Source: Amanita rubescens (lineage: Eukaryota; Basidiomycota; Agaricomycetes; Agaricales; Amanitaceae). Taken from it: a stretch of DNA of 64,000 nt. Made by a program: the position numbers and the translations under genes. The notes under the pieces are model-generated. The model worked only from the letters and a program-made list of their open reading frames with translations, was not told where the DNA came from and ran no database searches. Each line of letters opens with the position of its first letter. Within the stretch, counting starts at the first letter, position 1. This document shows, piece by piece, positions 23,461-34,558 of the stretch. The stretch is taken from NCBI GenBank assembly GCA_015039365.1, contig WION01000072.1, forward strand, positions 124,001 to 188,000, read 5' to 3'.

Positions 23461-23894
23461 TCGTTTTCATAAATTCGGCGCGAGTGCCACAAAGCCCGCA
23501 ACGCACAATCTCATCCTCTATGGGAAAAAATTCAAAAAGGAGAGTCACAAACAATTGTGGCATTTAAAAGATCTCGTCTAGGTACTTCAGCCTGTTTCTC
23601 CCCTCCTCCTCTGTAACGTTAATGACTTTGCCATTGCGGAGTTTCAGAAGCAGTATAGTATAGCTCCTATATATTGACTTCATCCTGGCTTTGCTGAACA
23701 GGTGCTTTGATTTGATTTGGCTGACATGTAATGCACGATGAATTGACTGGTGTGTTTCGTTACTCAATTCCAAACTAAATCGCTGGGCCCGTCTGCAACA
23801 CGAACAGTTTCGGATCGGCTGGAAGGATCCTGGATGACGTTTTTTGTACGCAAGGAACGGGCACAGCGCAAGCAGTTTGCTCCGCCAAGATGGA
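23461..23894. other. Unassigned, minus-strand ORF
   Basis: A 115-codon minus frame (23564-23911) ends LLLKLRNGKVINVTEEEG, faintly like the DVLYMKLDNGKVVD segment at 28990-29164 (-). No other support. Confidence 0.25.
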
Positions 23895-24160
23895 CAAAAC
23901 CCCATGATCACGCATGATCATGCGCGATAATGCGTGAACGGCGTGATCATGCATGGCTAACGCGCAATTCTGCGTGATCATGCACAATCATGCATTGCAT
24001 GAACATGTGTGGGCCACTCGTAATCACGCATTATCGACTTGATCCCAAAATCTGGGATCACGGGTGATACACGCATGATCCAAAAATCCAAAAATCCCAA
24101 CGACGCGTGAACCATGAATGGTCAACGCGTGGTTCACGCATGGGTCATGCGTGGAAAGTC
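23895..24160. repeat. Degenerate palindromic repeats (gcgtgatcatgc type)
   Basis: Variants of gcgtgatcatgcat, gcatgatcatgcg, gcgtgaacc and ggtcaacgcg recur about every 10-25 bp on both strands. The core tgatca/catg palindromes make the tract self-complementary at many scales. A shorter related string (atgcgttggtcatgcgtggacaacgc) is at 27599. No ORF with a real signature crosses it. Confidence 0.7.
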
Positions 24161-25696
24161 TGGGTCAAGAAGTTGAATGGGATTGTTTTTCTAGTAAGAG
24201 AAACATGAAAAGCATCCGCCTTCTTCACGATCAGGACGCTCCCTATTGGGCGTTATCCTCCCCACCGACCCTGCCGCCCATGCTCATCAAGGATGTCAAA
24301 AGCTCAAGCGGGGAGTCTTATAACAATGGTGAACGGTGAACGGCAAGGGCGCACGATCTGCATATGGCTCATCACCAATCAAATATTCCATCTGTCTCCA
24401 GAATCGAGAGAGAAGGAAACGAGGCTCCGGTGACTCTGAACTCATGCACTGCGTCCTTTCGATCGCTTGAAATGGTGCAACCGGTTGCTAGAGAAACCAC
24501 GGACCAGGTTATAACGGGGATGCACTATCGGATGCGCTAGTGGTAGTACCACTGGCAGAGCTAGTCGTTGCTGCGGATAGAGTTCAGCACAGAGGGACAT
24601 CATCGTAAGTCAATGCTACTTCCATCACACGGCGCCGCATACCAAACACCGCACCGCCCTTTTTCTCTAGGAATTCAGCATCAGGACATTATTAGCGAGG
24701 ACAACAAGACCATCATTCACCACAAAGTCACCGTGCAGGTCGTCCAGTGCGTCTTTCTGCTGCCAGCTCTACGGCAACGTTCAGTTTCCCCGGCGCCCAG
24801 CAGCAGTGTCATACTCATTTTCGGTCAACTGAAAGGTGAACTTCTACAAATAAGGGTGGAACTACAAAATTTGACGACTTCGCAGGGGGAGACACTATGC
24901 GACGCTCTGGTAAGACTCAGAATTTAATCCGCGAATTATATGTTGATGTGAGTCCATTTAGCTGCGGAATATGCCTTCTCTGCCTCACACATTCTGTCCG
25001 TTTCCTCCTCAATCATTCCACCGGAGGTGCCTCCCTTCCTGTCTCATCAGAAACCTTGTTGGATATCCAAACGATGACGCTCGGGACCGCTGTGGCTGTC
25101 GGGGAACTGATAACAAGGACGAAGAATATCGCGAGGGGGGGACCAGCGTCATCTAGAGTGGAGATCCAGAACCAGGATGTCGAAACCGAAGAAGAGAAGC
25201 ATCAACGAGAACAGGGTGCGAACGCCTGAATCAGCGATTGGCATGCACGCTATCATGCTGAACAGTTCCCCCTCAGGCTCCCATCGATCTCATCACAAAC
25301 GCAAAACGAAAGACAGTTCTTGCGCCATCAACAGGAATAAGTTTTCTGAGTATTGGAGCAATCAATGGAAGGTGAGATGTCCATGGGCACTTCAGACGCG
25401 GATGACTCGAATTCAGGAAGGCGCCATTGGTTGGTTTCAACAGCATACGAATGGAGAGCCCATCACGCTTGCCTGGCACGAAGACTGAATGCTTTCCAGT
25501 GGCGCTGACGATCATCCCTTTCTACATGTGTATGTCCCATCATTTTCTCGCTGCCCTGAACACACTGCACGAGCTCCCAGCGACGGACCCGCTGTATGTC
25601 CCCACGGTCTCTTCGCTTCCCTTCTCCCTTGTCAGAGTTATGGACATTGTGATCAAGATATTGACGTTTCTTGATCGTGCATATTCCCCTCCTCAG
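24161..25696. other. Possible upstream exons of the IML2-like relic, unassigned
   Basis: Plus-strand ORFs (24568-24927, 24897-25229, 25177-25488, 25427-25753) overlap in different frames. They lie where the N-terminal half of the IML2-like gene would be, but I could not read IML2 motifs with confidence before 25697. It may be decayed coding sequence. Confidence 0.25.
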
Positions 25697-25940
25697 CTTT
25701 GGAACAGGGGACGAAGCCGGGACGTCCGTTTGTATTCAAGCAGGCCGACATGATGGTTGTTTATGAACTCGGATGGACTCTCGTAGGCGAGAGAAAATAC
25801 CGGGAAGCTGCCAAAGTGTTCATGAGGACGAAGGGATTGAACCAATGGTCTGTCGTGTCCCTAACTGTTGTATACTCCAATCTCATGAACTCGCTCTACA
25901 GGAGTCACGCCACGTATCATTTCCTCGCTGCAGGCATGTT
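25697..25940 (+). pseudogene. IML2/TTC39-like TPR protein, internal fragment
   Basis: The frame LEQGTKPGRPFVFKQADMMV, VYELGWTLVGERKYREAAKV, FMRTKGLNQW joins across a 54-nt GT..AG intron (25848-25901) to SHATYHFLAAG. This matches the family pattern (DRPHTF.QADAL.VFELAW....RRY.EAA..F......WSHATY.FLAAG) of fungal IML2, a TPR-type protein of the mitochondrial outer membrane and lipid-droplet linked inclusion clearance. Further exons cannot be read downstream. The C-terminal part of such a protein is found on the other strand at 34953-35400. Confidence 0.7.
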
Positions 25941-26329
25941 TTCATTCTTCCGACGAGTATTAACCTAACCTAACGCAGCGTTTCAGCATCGTTTTGGACA
26001 ATAATTGAAGCAAGGACATACCTCCAAACATATTGGATCCAAAAACTGACCCCTTCCCGGTGGTAAGTTTATCTCTGTTGTATTAGTAGATTTGGGCGGA
26101 AGCTGAGTAACTACATTTGAATCTTACAGGAATCGCTTGGCGTATTCGGTATCATCTACTGGCAGGCTAGCTCAAGCATTCCAGAATACGAGGCCATTAT
26201 CAAGATACCAAGTTTCATTTCTAGGCTAAAGGATGCCTTGAACAAATTGGCAAAAAGTAGACCTGCGTATTCTCCCTCTACGTACACTTTCGAAGAACTT
26301 TCTACGAGTTATGCATTTGTAGTCCTTCT

Positions 26330-27230
26330 CCAATGCCGTCGCACCCGTCGCTATCGCGGACATCTTTCAACTCCGTCATTCCAAACAACAAGATGATATC
26401 AAACTCTTTGCGATAATACTGCATCCCACTCGCAGATTGCTGAGTCGTCTCGGGCTAGGGCATACTAGATGTATCAGCGACAATCGTGTATACAGACAAA
26501 TATTTAGTATCTGCAGTAGAGAGCGTGAATAATTGGCATACTCAGGATGTCGGCAAGATTTACGCACATTGGTTGGTGTCAAGCCATTTAGGATCTTCCC
26601 GACGGCCACGATTTCTTCAGTTCTCGCCCGAATTGGAACCGTTGACTCTACGTGGTACGATCTTCGAAACTCTTTTTCCTCAGAAACGCGGATACCCTAT
26701 GTAACAGTAAATATATGTCAGTGTCAACTTATCAGACCCACCTTCAATATGACATCAAAGTAGTCCGGTAACACGATCCTTCCTGAAGGACGGAAGATGG
26801 CTTCATTAGACTGCGCAATATGCTCTGGGTCGTTTTCATCAAACGACGTAAGATACTCTATTCCATAGGTCGCGGTGGCAATTCAAACACCAACGCAGTG
26901 ATCGATATAGAAAGATACAGCACCGTCGGCGACTGCCTTATTCCTACAAGAAAAAGAAACATCAGTCACGACCGACTCGAAAACATGAGGGAACGTACAA
27001 ATGACCATCTGGTCTGGATACTTGAAGATCTTGCTCTTGAATCTTGGCAAATAGGTAATCCAAGGCAGCGAATGCTCCAACCAAGAATACTGCTGCCTGA
27101 AAAGGGATGAACGCGAGCTCAGCGGAAGTATTAATGCACATACTTTGACGGGAACGGTCATTTGTGATCGTTGCTCCTCGATTGCCGTCAATATCGCCTG
27201 GAGAGATGGCTTGCTAGTACCAAACCTAAT
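26330..27230 (-). pseudogene. HSPA12-like Hsp70 family protein, pseudogene
   Basis: Spliced segments on the minus strand read AVFLVGAFAALDYLFAKIQE, NKAVADGAVSFYIDHCVGV, IATATYGIEYLTSFDENDPE, IFRPSGRIVLPDYFDVILK, GIRVSEEKEFRRSYHVEST, GMQYYRKEFDIILLFGMTEL. This is the C-terminal half of the actin-like ATPase family common in mushrooms (HSPA12-like). Introns with GT..AG ends separate them. Two in-frame stops are clear: TGA at 26883-26885 (after CVGV, where the family has Arg) and TAG at 26455-26457. Upstream, 27226-27459 (-) may hold part of the N-terminal half but is poorly matched. Confidence 0.82.
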
Positions 27231-28080
27231 GAATGCGGGGGAAGTGGGGTTTCGGAAATGAGTCAGTTTTGCTTGTCAAAAACATTGGCCATATCATGTT
27301 CGACTTGTTGAACTTGGACTCTTTGAGCTTATCTAGTACAAGTGCGACGAATTCAACGCGAGATCGGGATAACACCGATGAATGATGCTCACCCTGAAGA
27401 TAAGCCCTCGCTCTTCGGCTAACAAAAACTGATCCTTCCAACAACTGATAGATTGACAATCAGCTTGACAACTACCACAAATGGCTGCTTGAAGGATCAA
27501 TGGCACGATAGTGGGAGAATATGATCAATCAAGAGTGTGTTTGCGAGAATACCATCAATGGTGCTGGAAAATGGGTCGAAGAAGTTAGAACGTAGATAAT
27601 GCGTTGGTCATGCGTGGACAACGCACGGGCCGATGGCATGGTGATCAACCGGCTACGACTTAGCGACTTGTGCGACCTGGTATTACCAAGGTGGGACTAA
27701 GTCCGCGCAGGGGCTGGCACCAGATCCGATGTGACACTCGCTTACGACGAGCAACAACAGGCTGCAGATGAGAACGGGCCAGGCAGGGAGCGGCGGCGGT
27801 GAAGGAAAGCCACGTGCAGTAGGGCGAGAGATGGTGCTGGAGCACCGGAGTAGGTGAGCAATAGGCAAGCAATAGGCAAGCAAAACCACGGCCGGTAGAC
27901 GACAGCGCTAACAATGGTGCTGGTACACCATAGATGACAGTAGCACGCATGGGACAGGCCGGTATCTGCAGGGGAGAATGCTAGAGCGGTGAGATGAGCG
28001 GCGAGCGGTGAGACTATACCAGCAGCGGACTCGGTGGTGGTGTACCATGACACGCCCCGTTTGATACTAATAGTTAGCAA
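27231..28080. repeat. GC-rich repeated tract related to the 40-42 kb minisatellite
   Basis: Between about 27660 and 28060 short degenerate repeats occur (gcaataggcaagcaa, ggtgctggtacaccat, gagcggtgagac). The tract ends in aaaaactatcac followed by gtcacgtgctg, a pair that also closes the minisatellite region near 41965-41998. ORFs on the minus strand (27660-28080) are open only because of composition. Confidence 0.4.
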
Positions 28081-28989
28081 AAACTATCACGGGAAGTCAC
28101 GTGCTGTGGGGAACGGTTCAACGACCGCAACCTGAAAGGTGGACACTGTGGAGGGTTTTACTAGTCGGCCGCGCGCTCTATAAAATTACAAGCTCGAGTG
28201 AGCGATGGCTGAATACAGGATAGAGAAAAGTAATATTACAGAAGCGAAAAAAAAAAAAAAAAAACGGGATGGGAGGGAGGGTAGCGCGAGAAGTATGTAC
28301 AGCCTGAGCGTAACTCTACAGTGGGAGGAAAAAAGAGGTTAGTAAGCTGAAAACCGATTGAAGCTGAGGATGACGAACCTGGTGGGAGGAAGAGAGCGCT
28401 AGGGAGCAGCAGGGCACCCGCGGCTGCTAAATCTTCTCCCACGTGAAAAACTGAGACATGATCACGGGGTGATGTCTCAGCCTGTCAATGAAGCCAGTTA
28501 GGCTAGTCATTGAAGAATAAAGGAAGCCAGTTAGGCACGAAAGACACTCATGAGGCTCTCACAAAGAAAGCGCGAGTGGCTCGCTGCGCGAAGCGCGGGA
28601 ACAGGTGTGAAGAAGGTTTCGTCGGGATTAGATAACAGTAAACTATGGGTTGTGGGTCTTGCGACGCACCTTGCATATGGGAAAATGCAAAGTCACATGC
28701 GCGTTCCCATGGTCTCGTGCTCCACGCCGTCCAATGACGATCTGCGTCCATTCAGTAACCATCGAGCACATGATGATTAAGTAATCTCACGTGAACCGCT
28801 CGTCTGCGCACGGGCCTCTGAATGCTAGGGTCTACTTTCGCACGCGCGTTGAGTCCCTATTCACGGCGTACTGAGTTCCCCCGGAATTTCCTGACGCATG
28901 CCATGCATGGCCGGTGTCGTCGCGTATCGAATCTAGACTCGTCTTTCTAAGGAATACAATAGACTATGCGACGAAAAATTGGCAACATG
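28081..28989. other. No recognised gene
   Basis: Includes an A20 run at about 28246-28265. No coding sequence that I can support. Confidence 0.4.
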
Positions 28990-29164
28990 TAAATCGTGTC
29001 ATCCATGTCCCATTCCTGCTAGACCACATAGCAAGAAATATTTCTGCAATGTCGCCGTCATCCGCATCAACAACTTTCCCGTTGTCTAGTTTCATGTAGA
29101 GCACGTCACCTACTTCTGCCACTGTAATTCCCTCCGATGTAACTCCTGCGCCCTCTGGGATGCA
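28990..29164 (-). pseudogene. Fragment of unknown family (DVLYMKLDNGKVVD segment)
   Basis: The minus frame reads CIPEGAGVTSEGITVAEVGD then VLYMKLDNGKVVDADDGDIA and EIFLAM. A related segment, IGDVLYLKFEANVVVDTNDD, is encoded on the plus strand at 63840-63920. The shared pattern suggests a beta-hairpin-containing domain. No start or end can be defined. It is divergent to, and about 0.4 kb upstream of, the family C relic. Confidence 0.35.
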
Positions 29165-29549
29165 GACTCTCTCATGCTGAAAAAATAAACGGTGTAATTC
29201 GCACTTTCGATCGTGACGCGGACCCAATTACGAGAAGAATCACTCGTGTGCGTGCCTGAGATAGGAGGGCCGACTAGTTGATGGAAAGAACGCTGCGTTT
29301 CCGCTCAATCCCTTCTTATTCGCCGGAATCCCGCAGCCTACGCCGATCAAGTATAAATAACAGGAGCGACGCCCTAATTTCCCTATGCCCTTCCACGCAT
29401 CTCGCTGGACACTGTATGACGATGTTGCTCGCAAGTGTGACGACATTATAGCTTGATATGAGCAAATTGCACTGGAAACGGTTCTTCACCGTTGCTCATT
29501 TCCTCTATAACCATTTCTCAAACTGCTGGCGGAATAGCGCCCAATCGAA
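29165..29549. other. Upstream region of the family C relic
   Basis: At 29383 a plus-strand ATG opens MPFHASRWTLYDDVARKCDD, ended by a TGA at 29455. A similar string (MPFLHATRITAYDHVAHVRD) is at about 63398 upstream of the 63575 gene, so this is a conserved upstream ORF or exon of the same family. Confidence 0.4.
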
Positions 29550-30170
29550 TGGGGATATTTCTCTATAACGGATTGAAGTCTGCGCGCACGGTCCCCATTA
29601 CAACCAACGTTCGAGTGGTCGAAACATGAATAGCTACCTTCTTCAAGCGAAATTGGTGCAGAGGAACATTGTCGACGTCGATGGCAAGTTAACTGCCCCG
29701 TGGCATGAATATGACAAATTGCGCACGGGCTCGGTGGTCCTCATGAGAATATCCTTGCGTACATACACGCCGACTGACAAAAAAAGTTTCATTCCATCTT
29801 GGTTAACAGAACGACGACCGAAGTACTGACCACCTATAGTTATACAGAATTAAGGTCTTGTTGCCATCATACGATCCGATCGATGAACGCCCATTCGTGG
29901 TGTCATCGAGAACATTGCGCGCAGCGAAGAAGACAAAAAGGGCGACAGCGACGACGAGTTTGTTAAATCGTTCGCACGGACCAGAAACAAGTTGGTGACT
30001 CTCAAGCGTCCAACGTAACGTGTTTCTTTCGTCTGATAAAAGCTGTGGTCTTATACCATTGGTCAGACCCCCGCTGCTTCCTCAAGCAGCGCTCCACGCC
30101 CTCCCGCCGTAAAACAGGCGAAAACGTCTAGCAGGGAAAGTGCCGACAAACAACTGATGGAAGAAATGAA
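29550..30170 (+). pseudogene. Family C relic (unrecognised Agaricomycete family)
   Basis: Segments in order: MGIFLYNGLKSARTVPI (like MGILIYNGLKSARAVPV at 63575), AKLVQRNIVDVDGKLTAPWH, EYDKLRTGSVVLMRI (like 62431-62530), RIKVLLPSYDPIDERPF (like RVKVLMPSLEPIDERSI near 62620) and PPAVKQAKTSSRESADK (like 63010-63050). Frames change between segments and a stop follows VRVVET, so the gene is broken. It combines the start of one paralogue with the body of another, which suggests a deletion fused neighbouring copies. Function unknown; similar proteins are, from memory, abundant and unnamed in mushrooms. Confidence 0.6.
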
Positions 30171-31013
30171 TTTGGAACGGCGTCGCTCTCCATTTGTTCT
30201 ATTACTGCTAAAAGAATGCATTATGTGTAACTGTAAAAATAATGGTGTCACTCACGTTCATTGAAGAAAAAAAGCGTTCGTGTTGCGGGTTTGCCGCGCA
30301 GGCGGGCGTAAAGCTTAATTTTGGCATAAAAGTTCACAACGAAAGAAAGCACAGTCACGTGCTGGTTCTAGCGACCAAACATTTTTGTGGCGAAACCGTA
30401 CGCGGACGCCAGCCAAGTCCATCGCTTCGATCATTGATCAATAAACGACGATACAGCCCATTCCACGTCTCCGATGTCAAATCCTGCACGCCAACTCAGG
30501 TCAAATATCAAGCTAACTGAACATGCTCACAGAAGCATTGTGCGTGCGGCGGATCGCCGAAAGGAACGTCAAAGACCAAAGCAAGAGGGCCACGCCAGGA
30601 AAAAGTCAAGGGCCAATATTCAGGAAGGTGGATTAGAAGAGAAAGAGCAAGACCGACTCAATCTTATGCAAGTATTGCCTGTTCATGTTGAGGAATCATT
30701 GGACGAGGCTAGGGAATTGGGTGAGATCCTGTTCATACCATGTCGAAGAGGGCTTTGGAAGTTAAGATCAAACCAGCGTCCGGACCAGAAAAGTTGCAAG
30801 CACTATTGTCTAATAAGCAGAAAAATAGATTGGAAAATGTTGAAGTTCCAATTCTGCACAACTGCATAGACCCAACGTCGGGCAACACAAAGGAGTGGAA
30901 TGGATTGAAAATTCAGGTTGGATATGTGGAGCAATCATCACAGCACTTCAGGGAGGGAGACAAGCAACTCTCCAGGATATCAGAGGAAGACTATTCGAGG
31001 CCAATATCCGTAG
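30171..31013 (+). other. Unassigned open frames upstream of copy A
   Basis: Plus-strand frames at 30474-30869 (basic, KERQRPKQEGHARKK) and 30740-31117 (KLQALLSNKQKNRLENVEV) overlap, and 30895-31128 reads WIENSGWICGAIITALQGG. They may be 5' exons of copy A, but nothing equivalent is visible upstream of copy B and I cannot fix splice sites. Confidence 0.3.
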
Positions 31014-34000
31014 AGGTGGGAGCCTTTGCCTCCTCAACAGGAGGCTGTTTTTACATTTGTTCTACAGTTGCGCTCTACAGGAGCGAGATTTTTTGCGCAA
31101 TGCGGAGAATCAGATGAGGCACCGATAACTCTATTGCAGTCACAAATAGAAATACCACCTGCCACGCCCGCCTCGCCGCAGGCCCATGGAGCCACCATCC
31201 CAGGGCAAACACCGCATCTTGCGCCGTCGGAAATACCTCATACAACTCTATCGGTGTCATCGATAGAAATACCACTTGTCACGCCCGCCTCACCGCTGAC
31301 TCGTGAAGTTACCACCCCAGCGCAAATGCCACCTCTTGCACCGTCAGAAGTACCTCGTACAACTCTATTGGTGTCATCGATAGAAATACCACTTGTCACG
31401 CCCGCCTCACCGCTGACTCGTGAAGTTACCACCCCAGCGCAAACGCCACCTCTTGCACCGTCAGAAGTACCTCGCACAACTCTATCGGTGTCATCGATAG
31501 AAATACCACCTGTCACGCCCGCCTCACCGCTGACTCGTGAGGTTACCACGCAAGCGCAAACACCACCTCTTGCACCGTCAGAAATACCTCGTACAACTCT
31601 ATCGGTGTCATCGATAGAAATACCACTTGTCACGCCCGCCTCACCGCTGACTCGTGAAGTTACCACCCCAGCGCAAACGCCACCTCTTGCACCGTCAGAA
31701 GTACCTCGTACAACTCTACTGGTGTCATCGATAGAAATACCACTTGTCACGCCCGCCTCACCGCTGACTCGTGAGGTTACCACGCAAGCGCAAACACCAC
31801 CTCTTGCACCGTCAGAAATACCTCGTACAACTCTATCGGTGTCATCGATAGAAATACCACTTGTCACGCCCGCCTCACCGCTGACTCGTGAAGTTACCAC
31901 CCCAGCGCAAACGCCACCTCTTGCACCGTCAGAAGTACCTCGTACAACTCTATTGGTGTCATCGATAGAAATACCACTTGTCACGCCCGCCTCACCGCTG
32001 ACTCGTGAAGTTACCACCCCAGCGCAAACGCCACCTCTTGCACCGTTGGAAATACCTCGTACAACTCTATCTGGGTCGTCAACAGAAATATCACCTGCCA
32101 CGCCTAGCTCACTGCCCACCCATGAAGCTACCATCCCACTGCAAAGATTACATCTGGCACCACCGGAGGTACCTCGAACAACTCTATCAGAGTCGTCACG
32201 TCTTGAAAGAGCTACCACACCACTGCAAACGCCACATCTGTCCACAACATTCGCTGAAAATTATAGTAGAATAAAACAACGGGTAGGTAATCAGCATATA
32301 TGTATATTATATCATGATGGACAGTGCCGCTTAGGTGGACCGAATGCACCAAGATCATGGTATCAATTTTCTTGTCGTGGCACATGGAGATTTGTCAAAT
32401 GGAAAGGATGACCTTACATACTTGCATGCAACACAAGAGCTGCATGATCTAGAATTCCTGGAGAGTATGAAGGCTCTAATTTTGTGAGCATGAAATTATC
32501 CAGACCTGCACACAAACTAAATATAGCTATCAACTAGTAAAAGACGATCCAAAAACAGTAGAACTCAGGCTAGCGGTGATGTTGAGGACAGTGTAACCGT
32601 GACAGATAAAACTCAGAAAACAGATGAGAAGGAATTGGAAATGGTAATAGTAGGTGAAGAGGCAGAAAAAAATGATGACACCGATGGGAAGGTTTTGAAG
32701 GACTTAAAAAACTTACTTATTCAATGTGCCGGTACGCAGAGCCTCTTTCAACTCGTCGCTTCATTCCTTATTGCACACAGAGGCAGCTCAATTTAAAGTT
32801 CTGGATACAAGAGGCAGGTTAAAGTGGTCGACCATGGTGAACGACATGGTTGATCAAGACGTTTATCTTGACAACTATCCGTATATCCTCATGCCTCAAG
32901 AAACGAGGCACAAGAGGAACCAAGGCATCCAGAACCTTTCTAGAACTGAACAGAGAACGCTTATCGAAGCACTCCGCTCGGAGGCCAACCAATGCCAATT
33001 TATCAGGCTTCCAAAGCAAAACCAAAGTAAGTTTTATTAAGAATCTCCACTAATCGACAACTGCTAAGCTCAAATACTAGATGATATCAAGACATGCAAA
33101 CATCCGTTGATTGTTTTTGCACCGCCTAGCCCTGAAGATCAGCATAAACGGGGAAAGCGGTACTTTTGCAATGGTAAGATAGACTGGGAAGGCCATCCAC
33201 ATGCGCTTGCAGCAAATGAGGATTCTGGAGGCGATGGATCGATCGAAGCAGAGCATATGATGACCATGGTTAAACCTTTGCCTCGTTTTCACTCTCAAGC
33301 TTTAGCGAAAAAGAGACTGAGATCAGTAAGAAGAAGTGATGGCAATTCAGAAAGCTCACTGACAGAGTCTGAACTTGGGTCGATCGAAAGGTCAATTATC
33401 AAAGGGTTGCAACCCATGGTATGCTAACCTTCAACACGATTCAGAGCCAAGCACAACTCTACAGCGCCGGCCAGAGAAGACTTGGCCGAAGGTGACAAAT
33501 ACAAAGAGGGGAGAGAACCCAAAGCTCCAACTTCTCGCTCAAACGTGGAATTCGCAGGGAAATGGCCATCAGAAACAAGTGAAAATAATTTTGGAGATGT
33601 CAATATAAAGTCAGAACAATTTAGGCAGTCAAGAAGGAATCGCCATGGTGGTTCAAGGACAGTACCCAAACCTTTGGATAGGCCAGACCCGACGCCGCAT
33701 ACTAGTTTGAAAAGACGGAGGGACACATCAGAACCAAGGCGTTCCGGGGACTGGGATGGCGCTGGAGCAAGGCAATCAAAGTTGCCGGGGAGGATGACCT
33801 CTTCTGACTTTGCGGATCAAAGCAGCTCGTCAGAGACTAAGCAGTGGGGACGGAGTCTTGGGCACAGAGGAACGGAGGGAAGAAAACGGTATCATCATGA
33901 TCCAGCTAGACCCTCCGCACCATACCAAACAGATGACCACCATTACGGTATTGATGAGGGACGGAATGGGTACTCAGGCTATTGTCCCCATGCACAGTGG

Positions 34001-34249
34001 TCAATTAGGCCCACCTATGCTTCCCTTCCTCAGCGGGGTTTAGAGCGTCCTACAACTCAGGAGCATGGTGCAATGCATTCTAATAGCTTTCATCCTCGGG
34101 GATACGGTAGGGGAGATGGGCTGCCTTCCCACTGGGTCCCTCGCAATGACTTCCATGGACGATATTATCAAGGTAATGCAAGCCAACAACCAAGGCCACG
34201 TGGGCATGTGATGACAGAGGATGAGAGGACTCAGGTGCGGCATTACTAG
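31014..34249 (+). pseudogene. Unrecognised five-exon gene, copy A (repeat-expanded, nonsense-bearing)
   Basis: Exons: 31014 (after an AG) to 32282, 32335-32483, 32538-32731, 32781-33026, 33081-34249; introns 52, 54, 49 and 54 nt, all matching those of copy B at 44276-46580. Exon 1 is dominated by 39-residue repeats. Exon 2 encodes VDRMHQDHGINFLVVAHGDL, SNGKDDLTYLHATQELHD. Exon 3 starts KRRSK and is acidic. Exon 4 holds ILDTRGRLKW-like and QDVYLDNYPYILMPQE. Exon 5 starts NDIKTCKHPLIVFAPPSPED and has a His/Pro/Tyr-rich tail. A TAA at 33425-33427 interrupts exon 5, where copy B has AAG; beyond it the same frame stays open to the TAG at 34247-34249. No family recognised. The first exon start is uncertain. 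Confidence 0.65.
31144..32250 (+). repeat. 117-bp coding tandem repeat (39 residues)
   Basis: Seven near-identical 117-bp units begin at 31261, 31378, 31495, 31612, 31729, 31846 and 31963, with one degenerate unit before (31144) and two after (32080, 32197). Each encodes SSIEIPLVTPASPLTREVTT followed by PAQTPPLAPSEVPRTTLL with small changes: Pro/Thr/Ser-rich, probably disordered and possibly O-glycosylated or phosphorylated. Units alternate between a TPAQ..SEV..LL type and a TQAQ..SEI..LS type over part of the array. Because 117 is a multiple of three, the minus strand is open too. Confidence 0.95.
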
Positions 34250-34558
34250 CTAAATATCAAATAGAGGCACTGTGGTACGATTGAAATCGGTGTCTTGCTC
34301 GCATTCATTACATGTGACTTCTATTAACAATATCCTTCCTTACGACCTTTCAAGTTTCAATGGCAAATCAGATAGTCAGATAGTGGTGACAGAGATTATT
34401 GATCATGGCTGATGACAACAAGTAAAATTGGTTTGGAACTCACTACGCCTAGCGGCGTGAGTTCAAATTCAGACTTGCGGGGAGTATACAGTGGTAGCAC
34501 ACAATGATCCCGGGTCACATTTGATAGCGTTGCAGCGTTCTCCGTATGACATTTCCCA
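34250..34558. other. 3' flank of copy A
   Basis: The first 80 bases resemble the sequence after copy B (tatcaaa, gtcttgctc, cattacatgt), as expected for a shared 3' untranslated region. Nothing else recognised before the Plavaka end. Confidence 0.45.

Noticed and set aside
31238..32245. 335-codon minus-strand ORF
   Set aside because: It is the antisense of the 117-bp repeat; a repeat unit divisible by three with no stops is open on both strands.
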